DNA of 14,087 nt from UBA2645 sp044360285. Lineage in GTDB: Bacteria; Pseudomonadota; Alphaproteobacteria; Rickettsiales; UBA1997. The translations under genes and the position numbers were made by a program. The stretch is taken from positions 1 through 14,087 of the forward strand of contig JBIKKP010000035.1 in NCBI GenBank assembly GCA_044360285.1. Reading direction: 5' to 3'. Shown one piece after another: positions 1 to 5,899 of this stretch. Every line of letters starts with the position of its first letter. Positions within the stretch are counted from its first letter, which is position 1. The notes below the pieces were generated by a model. It was not told the DNA's origin and did not search any database. It saw nothing but the letters and a program-made list of their open reading frames with translations.

Positions 1-2
1 GC

Positions 3-902
3 AACTCTACTACAATTGCAAATCAGATCCAAATCGCTTTTGCGGAATCGGCGTTAAGTACAGTAAGCTCAACTGCGGCACAATCGGCGATTAATGGGGA
101 TTCGTTTAGCGAAACTCTGAAGCATCAGGGTATAAACATTCTGGTTGCTGCGTTAAGCAATGTTGCAGCGAAGAACATTGGAAATGCAGCTCACGGAAGT
201 TATACTAAAAACACAGATGGAACATTTACCTACCATGCCCCAACGATAAACAAAGCAGAACAACTCATACTCCATGCCGGACTTGGTGCAACTGCGTATA
301 TTTTCACTGGAAATGATGCCTGGTCTGGTGCAGTTAGTGGAGTTACAGGAGAAATAACAGGCGACACTCTTCGCAATAGAGTTGAAAACGGTTCAATGTC
401 TAAACAAACTGCAGTTCAACTTGCGGGACTTGCGGGTGGATATTCTTCGATAATCACAGGACAATTTTCTGGACAAAGTGATCACCAAGTCGCGCAAAAT
501 ATTTGGCAGGGACAGAGAATTGGAAGTAACGCAGCAGAGAATAATTCGTTTTTCATTGGGGGTAAAGTTGAGATTCCATTCCCATGGCCGGACTACGATA
601 TTCATGCAGGAGTGCAAAGTGATTTATTATTTAGAGAAGAATCTATCGGAACTGACGGTCGGGGTACAAACTTTTTACTTGTACCGGAAATAGGTGTAGG
701 CATGTATGTTTATACAGTGCCTCATGGGCATAGTCCAAGAGTTAGTACTTCATTGGGTTACAAAAACACTCTATCGGGTGACTATATAAGGACTCATCAA
801 GGTGGTTCTGGTTTTGGTTATACACTTGGTATTTCTACTGCTCCAGTAACAAAAATACCTATTAACGTAAGTGTTTCTATTCCAGAAAAAATTAAAAAAT
901 AA
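3..902 (+). CDS. C-terminal part of an FhaB/CdiA-like contact-dependent toxin (5' end outside window)
   Basis: The reading frame is open from the left edge to a TAA at 900-902 (299 visible residues), so this is the end of a larger protein; the ATG at 396 is internal. The Ala/Ser/Gly-rich first ~175 residues resemble the pre-toxin region of two-partner-secreted hemagglutinin/CdiA proteins (DUF637-type), with AFAESALSTVSSTAAQSAING near the start and SGAVSGVTGEITG later. It ends in NAAENN (AENN at 534-545), a variant of the VENN boundary motif. The ~118 residues after it (546-899) are the expected toxin position: Gly- and aromatic-rich, apparently beta-rich, ending in IPINVSVSIPEKIKK. I do not recognise this domain. 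A small membrane-protein gene starts three bases after the stop, the usual place for immunity. By analogy the protein would be exported and deliver its tail to neighbouring cells; that is inference. Confidence 0.72.
   Translation, partial: NSTTIANQIQIAFAESALSTVSSTAAQSAINGDSFSETLKHQGINILVAALSNVAAKNIGNAAHGSYTKNTDGTFTYHAPTINKAEQLILHAGLGATAYIFTGNDAWSGAVSGVTGEITGDTLRNRVENGSMSKQTAVQLAGLAGGYSSIITGQFSGQSDHQVAQNIWQGQRIGSNAAENNSFFIGGKVEIPFPWPDYDIHAGVQSDLLFREESIGTDGRGTNFLLVPEIGVGMYVYTVPHGHSPRVSTSLGYKNTLSGDYIRTHQGGSGFGYTLGISTAPVTKIPINVSVSIPEKIKK
27..103 (+). repeat. 77-bp perfect direct repeat, copy A (within the pre-toxin region)
   Basis: Bases 27-103 are identical, as read by eye, to 1633-1709. They encode QIAFAESALSTVSSTAAQS and the following residues in both copies. 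Perfect identity at synonymous positions, while the flanks have diverged, points to a recent duplication or gene conversion rather than protein-level constraint alone. Confidence 0.9.
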
Positions 903-905
903 GGT

Positions 906-1316
906 ATGCTCAAAGACAAAATTACCCCTAAAGAATCGCAAATAATTTATTTAAGCTCGATAGTACTGATTTTTCTAAGTTTGTGTGTGATTCCTACTAT
1001 TGGGTTGATTTTAGGGATAAAAAATTTCCAGTGTGATGGATGCGATTTTTTCAATAATCTGTTAGTGACTATTATTGGAATAATAACTTGGAGTATTTTT
1101 TACGGAGTATTTCATCTAACTTTTTTTGCCAAGGATTACAGATCGACTAAAATCAGCCCTACAACTTTGCTAAAAATTTATCCAAAATTTTTGCAAATTT
1201 CTATGAGGGATAAGCATATACAGTCAGCTTCTATGTTGGTTCTAATTACTATTGTCTATTTGCTTATATGGAGACTTTTTTTCTTACAGTTATTTGAACT
1301 GATACATGGGTTATAG
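906..1316 (+). CDS. Small three-helix membrane protein, candidate immunity protein for the preceding toxin
   Basis: This 136-residue protein starts with ATG three bases after the toxin stop codon and has no strong Shine-Dalgarno site (TAAGGT just before the start), which suggests translational coupling. Three hydrophobic segments are visible at about residues 14-38, 51-75 and 108-131, with a short CDGC motif (residues 43-46) between the first two and a basic loop (KDYRSTK) between the second and third. I do not recognise the family. In CDI and other polymorphic toxin loci the gene immediately after the toxin tail encodes its cognate immunity protein. Membrane immunity proteins usually protect against toxins that act at or cross the inner membrane. 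The immunity role is inferred from position and size alone. Confidence 0.6.
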   Translation: MLKDKITPKESQIIYLSSIVLIFLSLCVIPTIGLILGIKNFQCDGCDFFNNLLVTIIGIITWSIFYGVFHLTFFAKDYRSTKISPTTLLKIYPKFLQISMRDKHIQSASMLVLITIVYLLIWRLFFLQLFELIHGL

Positions 1317-1319
1317 ATC

Positions 1320-1404
1320 ATAAATCTGCAGCGGGAAGTGGGAATAGGAGTGGCATTGTCAACTGTGGTAACATGACTCAATAGTTTCTGCAACCAATGC
1401 TTCG
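1320..1404 (+). pseudogene. Frameshifted remnant upstream of the second pre-toxin copy
   Basis: In the frame beginning at 1320 the DNA reads EVGIGVALSTVVT and then stops (TGA 1374-1376). In the frame of the following gene it is open from 1372 and reads SIVSATNASMNADDGDL. Both pieces have the Ala/Ser/Thr composition of hemagglutinin C-terminal regions, so they look like one protein broken by a frameshift near 1372. This suggests that the ATG at 1405 is an internal methionine rather than an evolved start. Confidence 0.45.
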
Positions 1405-2250
1405 ATGAACGCAGATGATGGTGATTTGTTTAAACAGATCAAAACAACTTCCGATGCTTCCTACAAAGCAACTACCTCCGATGAATCTCTCAAAAACATC
1501 GCAATTGCTGGAGCTACAGCAGGACTAACTGCGGGGATTTCTGAAGTTAGTGGATTAAATGATGCAGTTAGAGCAGCGAGTGCTGCGAATGCGGCTGGCG
1601 CAGCAAACAACACTTCAACAATCGCCAAGCAAATCCAAATCGCTTTTGCGGAATCGGCGTTAAGTACAGTAAGCTCAACTGCGGCACAATCGGCGATTAA
1701 TGGGGATTCCTTTGAAGAGACTTTGAAGAATCAGGGAGTAAACATTCTAATTGGAGCAGCGGGGAATTTGGGGGCGAAGGCAATTGGAAATGCAGCACAT
1801 GGAAGTTATACAGTTAATGAAAATAATCAGCTTATCTACATTCCTCCATCAATTGATAAGGCAAAGCAGCTTTACACTTCATGGGATTTTGGGGTGTGGA
1901 ATGGAGCGACTGGCGGAGGAGATTGTGCAAGTGGGGCGGTTAGTGGAATCGCCGGAGAAGAAATTGGCTCTTACGCTTACAACGATCTTGGTATGAATCG
2001 AAACACGGCAATCCAGCTGGGTGGACTTGGTGGTTCCTTCTCGGCAATCATCAGTGGAAATGCGGTTGGGTTAGATGATTCCGAAGTTGCACAAAATATC
2101 TGGAGTGGGTTGAGAATTTGGGGGAATGCGGCTGCGAATAATACGACTTATGTTTCGCGAAGGACTAAAAGAATTATCGCCACACCCTCCGGAAACTTAA
2201 AATCAAATCTATTCTCTATTAGCGGTACATTGGGTAAGTTAAAAAATTAA
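1405..2250 (+). CDS. Orphan second copy of the FhaB/CdiA-like pre-toxin region with a different, truncated tail
   Basis: The frame is open for 281 codons from an ATG at 1405 and is homologous to the C-terminal region of the toxin gene that ends at 902. It shares the 77-bp perfect repeat, then GNAAHGSYT, SGAVSG..GEE and SEVAQNIWSGLRI, ending at NAAANN (AANN at 2131-2142). The tail after AANN differs completely and is only ~36 residues, so a toxin domain is probably truncated or lost. No secretion signal is present. Around 1871-1903 the encoded protein reads YTSWDFGVWN, unlike the family, but the +1 frame over the same bases reads TLHGILGCGM, which matches the expected motif. Two compensating indels therefore seem to flank this stretch. 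It is best seen as a displaced cassette or decaying gene; whether it is translated cannot be told. Confidence 0.6.
   Translation: MNADDGDLFKQIKTTSDASYKATTSDESLKNIAIAGATAGLTAGISEVSGLNDAVRAASAANAAGAANNTSTIAKQIQIAFAESALSTVSSTAAQSAINGDSFEETLKNQGVNILIGAAGNLGAKAIGNAAHGSYTVNENNQLIYIPPSIDKAKQLYTSWDFGVWNGATGGGDCASGAVSGIAGEEIGSYAYNDLGMNRNTAIQLGGLGGSFSAIISGNAVGLDDSEVAQNIWSGLRIWGNAAANNTTYVSRRTKRIIATPSGNLKSNLFSISGTLGKLKN
1633..1709 (+). repeat. 77-bp perfect direct repeat, copy B (within the orphan cassette)
   Basis: This is identical to 27-103. Recombination between the two copies would delete 1,606 bp and place the orphan cassette's tail onto the main toxin gene, the tail-switching mechanism proposed for CDI and Rhs loci. 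Confidence 0.9.
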
Positions 2251-2251
2251 A

Positions 2252-2501
2252 ATGATCGTTGTTGATCAGTTTGGAAGGGATAAGTTTTTGGAAGGGATAA
2301 GTTGTTTAAAAAAGGGGTGCAGTGCAATGCTTCTACTCCACTTGAGGTTTTTTTAATAAAGTAATTTTAACTGGCGGTGCAGTTGGCGCAAAGTATCTTC
2401 TGGATAACAACCAACCATTCGTTACTTATTTCAACAAAGACTTCAAAGGTTTACAAACCGACATCAAAAGCTGGAACAATACAAATCCGCCGGTGAATTG
2501 A
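2252..2501 (+). pseudogene. Decayed protein remnant, broken by a tandem duplication and a T-run shift
   Basis: An ATG at 2252 begins MIVVDQFGRDK but the frame is lost at a 17-bp tandem duplication. Removing one duplicate gives MIVVDQFGRDKLFKKGV, continuing through QCNASTPLEVF up to a T7 run (2348-2354). A shift there leads into a third open piece, FNKVILTGGAVGAKYLLDNN and onward to SWNNTNPPVN with TGA at 2499-2501. The repaired product is about 77 residues. I do not recognise it. Its position directly after the orphan cassette suggests a displaced toxin-tail or immunity fragment. The two lesions, neither a multiple of three, mark it as non-functional as read. Confidence 0.55.
2270..2303 (+). 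repeat. 17-bp tandem duplication (two perfect units)
   Basis: The unit TTTGGAAGGGATAAGTT occurs at 2270-2286 and again, immediately adjacent, at 2287-2303. Because 17 is not a multiple of three, it disrupts the reading frame of the surrounding remnant. Confidence 0.9.
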
Positions 2502-2857
2502 ATGTAGATTTGGATATGACTAATTTTTCCAAAGATATCATGAGAGGCTTTTTTGCCCAACTAAAAAGTTGTAAAAAAAATCAAAACTTCGAAAAAAACC
2601 CAGATCTTACACCATTTTTTTCACCAAAAAACAAAACCAGAAAATGAGAGAGTTCCAAGACACCAAATCTGACAAAAAAAGCTGCAGAACCACAGACGCC
2701 AAAATCTCGTCGCAAGATCTTTAAAGAAATTTCCTCAAAGCGTTAAAAAGCGAATAACAAATTTTGACCGAGTAATTGGCCAAAATATCGGGCTCATGTT
2801 TTTAAAATATGCGCCATTTAAATAACCCTCAACAAACCTCAACCCAACACTAAAAAT
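2502..2857. other. Non-coding A-rich gap between the toxin remnants and the lipoprotein genes
   Basis: No convincing gene is present. A stop-free stretch of about 51 codons (2673-2825, + strand) has no ATG before its last third and I recognise nothing in it; it may be a further decayed remnant. TTGACC at 2764-2769 with TATCGG at 2786-2791 (16-bp spacing) is a weak promoter-like pair upstream of the lipoprotein gene at 2858. No strong terminator hairpin was noticed. Confidence 0.4.
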
Positions 2858-3454
2858 ATGAAAAAACTTTTACAGCCCTTGATGCTTTTAATTTTAATTA
2901 ACTGCCTATCCAACTGTATTGCCATAAGGTCTAGTCAATATTCCGAAATAAAACCAGAAGAGCTTAAGGTCGCATCAGACATAAAATCAAAAATTTTTAT
3001 AGATTGGAGATTTAGCAGCACACTCATGAATAACGCTCAGCAAAATGTGATCGACAAGGCTATGTCAGATCAGAGAAAAATTTTTATTGAAGCCATCAAA
3101 GAATCTAATTGTTGCGAGATAGTAAGTGAAAAAGAGGAAGCTGATCTTTTTGTTAAGGGCTCTTTCTATGACGAGAGCAGTAAAGCAGGAATTTATGCAG
3201 CTTTTGTAAGCGGTCTTACATTTACCGCGCTTCCATGTTGGATTAACTCAAAAATAAGAATTTCTGCGCACATTACCAAGGGTAAACTAGTAAGAGACTA
3301 TGATGTAAAAGATTCTTTCTTCAGTGCAATATGGGCTCCGTTAATTATCGCCACTCCATTTGCAAATTCGATAACTGTCGAAGCCGAAGTGAACAAAAAC
3401 CTCTATAAAACACTTCTAACAAAAATGAAAAAAGACGGGTTTTTTGGCAAATAA
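2858..3454 (+). CDS. Predicted lipoprotein of unknown function, first of a tandem paralogous pair
   Basis: This 198-residue protein begins MKKLLQPLMLLILINCLSNC, a lipoprotein signal peptide with Cys20 (LSNC) the likeliest lipidated residue; Cys16 is an alternative, and Asn before Cys is unusual for a lipobox. It is clearly related to the next gene along its length. Both have an early (F/Y)(I/V)(D/H)W strand, a (A/S)xCCE(I/L)V segment (residues ~84-91), EADL, a hydrophobic stretch (~105-125), and IWxPLxIATPFA near residues 155-170. The strongly conserved hydrophobic segments could pack against the membrane or form a core. I do not recognise the family. The stop is two bases from the next start, so the two genes are probably co-transcribed and translationally coupled. 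Confidence 0.72.
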   Translation: MKKLLQPLMLLILINCLSNCIAIRSSQYSEIKPEELKVASDIKSKIFIDWRFSSTLMNNAQQNVIDKAMSDQRKIFIEAIKESNCCEIVSEKEEADLFVKGSFYDESSKAGIYAAFVSGLTFTALPCWINSKIRISAHITKGKLVRDYDVKDSFFSAIWAPLIIATPFANSITVEAEVNKNLYKTLLTKMKKDGFFGK

Positions 3455-3456
3455 TT

Positions 3457-4050
3457 ATGAACAAATTCAAAAAAATCATTATCAGCACCCAGGTCTTTTT
3501 TCTATTGAATGGCTGTGTAATTTTTAAGGGAAACAATCTGCAGAAAATTGAGCTAAATCAACTAGAAGAATCTTCCACCAGAAAGAAAAAAATCTATGTT
3601 CACTGGGAGATGGATTTTTTTCCAATAGCTCACAGCAACATCAATTATGTGGATAGAGAGGTGCTGTTTAAACAAGCCTTAAAAGACTCAAAATGCTGTG
3701 AATTAGTTAAGAAAAAGTCTGAAGCCGACCTGATATTTGAAGGCAAAGCTTACGACCAAAGAAACCCAGCAAGATTTGTTGGATTCCTGATTTCTGCCTT
3801 CACTGCTTACATCATTCCATCATGGCATGTAGCAAAAATATTCGTCACAGCCGAAGTTAAAGAAGGTGAAAAAACCTTTCACTACGAAGTAGCAGATTCA
3901 ATGACCACTGTAATCTGGCTTCCCTTAGTCATAGCCACTCCATTTGCTTACAATTTTGATAAAACTCACAAAGATATTCTCGAAAACTCTTACCGCTCAG
4001 TTTTATTAAAAATGAAAAACGACCTTCTCTTCACTAAAAATAACAAATAA
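3457..4050 (+). CDS. Predicted lipoprotein of unknown function, second of a tandem paralogous pair
   Basis: This 197-residue protein has a signal peptide ending in the good lipobox LNGC (Cys20), so it should be lipidated and anchored in the envelope. It aligns with the preceding lipoprotein: KIYVHWEMDFF corresponds to KIFIDWRFSST, SKCCELVKKKSEADL to SNCCEIVSEKEEADL, and IWLPLVIATPFA to IWAPLIIATPFA. The core is conserved while the signal peptides have diverged, suggesting an old tandem duplication with both copies kept. The conserved CC pair is notable for an envelope protein. I do not recognise the function. A 26-bp gap containing two AACCAGTAAA-like repeats separates it from the parvulin gene. 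Confidence 0.75.
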   Translation: MNKFKKIIISTQVFFLLNGCVIFKGNNLQKIELNQLEESSTRKKKIYVHWEMDFFPIAHSNINYVDREVLFKQALKDSKCCELVKKKSEADLIFEGKAYDQRNPARFVGFLISAFTAYIIPSWHVAKIFVTAEVKEGEKTFHYEVADSMTTVIWLPLVIATPFAYNFDKTHKDILENSYRSVLLKMKNDLLFTKNNK

Positions 4051-4076
4051 TAACCAGTAAACAAACCAGTAAAAAT

Positions 4077-4938
4077 ATGAAAAAACTCTTAACCGCGCTA
4101 TCTCTTACCTTACTTCTTGCTTCTTGCGAAAGCATTTCTGGCGCAAAGTCTTCGTCTGGCATTTCTGCAACAAATGACTCTGCAACAACCGTTATTTCCA
4201 CCTATAACGGCGGGGAAGTGACGCTCAGGTCGGCAACACTCGAACTTGAAAAGCTTGTCGCAAGAGATGAGAAATTAAAAGGATTGACTTTTGATAAACT
4301 CAGCGCTGATCAAAAAGAAACGATAGTTAAAGAGGTCGTATTTAAAGAAATCGCTTACAAAGAGGCTAAAAAAAAGAAAACTTAACAAAGACACTGACTA
4401 CCAAGAAGCATTAAAACTTTTTGAGTTGGAAATGTTGAAGCAAAAACTTCTCATTAATCTGACAACGCAAGCTGCTGAAGAAAAAAACGTAAAGAAAAAT
4501 TACGACGAACTAGTTGAAAAGCTTAAAGAAAAAAAAGATCTGCGAATCAGCTATATTGCGGTTAAAACACAAAAGGAAGCGGAAGCAATTTATCAATCTT
4601 TGCTGAAATTTCCTGCATCATTTGCCGCGCAAGCTAAGAGAAAATCGCTCGATAAAGACATTGCTAAAAAAGGTGGCGACCTTGGATTTATCTTAGAAGG
4701 CACACTTCCGGCTGAGGTTGTTAAACAAGTCAAAACACTTACCAAAGGCCAAATTAGCAACCCAATTCAAGTTTCAGACAAATGGGTGGTGGTAAAATTT
4801 GAAGATGAGAGACCAGCGGAAATAATACCGTTTGAAAAATCAAAAGATGCTTTGGCGAAGAGTCTTTCGAAGAAGGCGGTTGAGGATTTTATCTCACAAA
4901 GTTTTGAGAAAGCGCAGATCCGTATTTTGGTTAAATAA
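4077..4938 (+). pseudogene. plp: Plp-like parvulin peptidyl-prolyl isomerase lipoprotein, split by a +1 frameshift at an A8 run
   Basis: The first frame (4077-4385) encodes a lipoprotein signal with lipobox LASC (Cys17) followed by VISTYNGGEV, resembling the N-terminus of the Rickettsia parvulin-like isomerase Plp. It stops at 4383-4385. The +1 frame, open across the junction through LNKDTDYQEALKLF, carries on to 4938 and contains the rotamase domain: ISYIAVKTQKEAEAI, KKGGDLGFI, LTKGQISNPIQV, and KWVVVKFEDERP. Removing one A from the run at 4368-4375 joins the halves into about 287 residues, close to the Plp length as I recall it. A full-length product would fold exported proteins in the periplasm. 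The sequence downstream of the break is well preserved, so this may be recent inactivation, a sequencing error, or a gene rescued by slippage on the A run. Confidence 0.8.
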
Positions 4939-4944
4939 TAAACC

Positions 4945-4974
4945 TTCGGTCATGCTTGTCGAAGTGTGACCGAA
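4945..4974. terminator. 13-bp hairpin between convergent genes, possible terminator or palindromic repeat
   Basis: TTCGGTCATGCTT (4945-4957) pairs with AAGTGTGACCGAA (4962-4974) across a GTCG loop, with 11 Watson-Crick and two G-U pairs. It lies between the convergent stops of the parvulin (4938) and glycine-zipper (4998) genes, where a bidirectional terminator would sit. Neither side has a strong T run, so it could instead be a member of a dispersed palindromic repeat family. Confidence 0.55.
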
Positions 4975-4997
4975 ATTTAAAAAGCGTTAGCCAAGAA

Positions 4998-5417
4998 TTA
5001 AACCCAGCCAATCACCGAATAACCTTTATCAGCCAAGCATTTAGAAATATAACGCTGCTTCATTTCATCTGGTGTAACTTTGTCTTTTCCAGCCACCGCA
5101 AGAGCGCCTATGGCAGCGCCAACTCCAGCGCCAATTAAACCAGAAGCGACAGTTGAACGAAGATTTCGACCCGAAATTGCACCAATTGCTGAACCAACTA
5201 CACCGCCAATTACCGCTTTACGGCCCGCTTCTTTTGCAGCACGCTGCGCTTTATAAGCATCTAAAGCATCTTGCGCTTTTTTCTTGCAAAGATCGACTTG
5301 GCGTTGCGCCTCGTCTTCTCCCAGCTCAAGATATTTTTCATTTTTGTCGAGAATTGGACGATAGGACGAACAGGCTGCAAGCTGAAAAATCAAAAGCAGA
5401 ATCAAAAGATATTTCAT
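4998..5417 (-). CDS. Glycine-zipper outer-membrane lipoprotein
   Basis: This 139-residue protein has a short signal peptide with lipobox LAAC (Cys16). A charged, helical stretch follows (residues ~31-66), then a Gly/Ala-rich glycine-zipper segment (residues ~70-110, VIGGVVGSAIGAISG and LIGAGVGAAIGA) of the type found in SlyB/17-kDa-antigen-like lipoproteins. The C-terminus carries a conserved-looking CLADKGYSVIGW tail. Glycine-zipper segments insert in or pack against membranes, so an envelope structural role is likely; the exact function is unknown. Its ATG overlaps the ruvC stop as ATGA, indicating translational coupling as the last gene of the minus-strand run. Confidence 0.82.
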   Translation of the reverse strand: MKYLLILLLIFQLAACSSYRPILDKNEKYLELGEDEAQRQVDLCKKKAQDALDAYKAQRAAKEAGRKAVIGGVVGSAIGAISGRNLRSTVASGLIGAGVGAAIGALAVAGKDKVTPDEMKQRYISKCLADKGYSVIGWV

Positions 5418-5899
5418 GAATAGCTCTTCCTAAAAGTTGCGTGGCTATTATGGCAAAGCGCAATGGCCAAAGCATCGGCCTCATCTTCAGAATTAAAGAC
5501 TGCTTTTGGTAATAAAATCTTTACCATCGCTTTTATTTGGTTTTTGTCAGCGCGCCCTACTCCCACAACGGTTTTTTTGATTGACGTAGCGGCATATTCA
5601 AAAACTGGCAAGTTGCATAAACTTAAAGTCAAAATCAGCGCGCCACGCGCCTGGCCCAGCTTCAAAGACGAAACAGGATTAGTATTTACAAAGGTCTCTT
5701 CGATTGCCGCTTGCTGCGGTTGGTATTTTTTTATGAGCTCTGTTAACACAAGATGAAAATGCTGCAATCTTTCTGCTAGCGGCTTTGCGGCATCTGAATA
5801 AATTGTTTCGCAAGCAACGAAACTAAGGGAATTATTTTTGACTTCGATAATTCCAACGCCGGTTTTTGTTAGACCGGGATCAATGCCGATAATGCGCAT
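5414..5899 (-). CDS. ruvC: Crossover junction endodeoxyribonuclease RuvC
   Basis: RuvC is the Holliday-junction resolvase, acting with RuvAB to cut four-way junctions in homologous recombination and repair. The 161-residue length is normal. The acidic catalytic residues are present: Asp7 in GIDPGLTKTG, Glu67 in AAIEETF, and Asp139 and Asp142 in EDEADALAIALCH, matching Asp7, Glu66, Asp138 and Asp141 of E. coli RuvC. The conserved KKTVVGVGRADKNQI segment (residues 108-122) is also intact. ruvA and ruvB are not next to it; it sits instead directly after the fadJ-like gene (TAAATG, no gap) and overlaps the lipoprotein gene by 4 bp, so it is probably translated by coupling within the run. Confidence 0.96.
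   Translation of the reverse strand: MRIIGIDPGLTKTGVGIIEVKNNSLSFVACETIYSDAAKPLAERLQHFHLVLTELIKKYQPQQAAIEETFVNTNPVSSLKLGQARGALILTLSLCNLPVFEYAATSIKKTVVGVGRADKNQIKAMVKILLPKAVFNSEDEADALAIALCHNSHATFRKSYS

Noticed and set aside
396..902. A separate 168-residue gene starting at ATG 396
   Set aside because: The same frame is open to the left edge of the window and encodes continuous pre-toxin homology, so this ATG is internal.
2673..2825. 51-codon stop-free stretch before the lipoprotein genes
   Set aside because: It lacks a start codon in its first two thirds and I recognise no family; recorded only as part of the gap.
4370..4376. dnaX-type slippery heptamer A AAA AAG in the correct phase in the parvulin gene
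   Set aside because: A -1 shift there reads only about 13 codons to a TAA and does not reach the rotamase frame, which needs +1 or -2. Programmed -1 frameshifting therefore does not explain the split.
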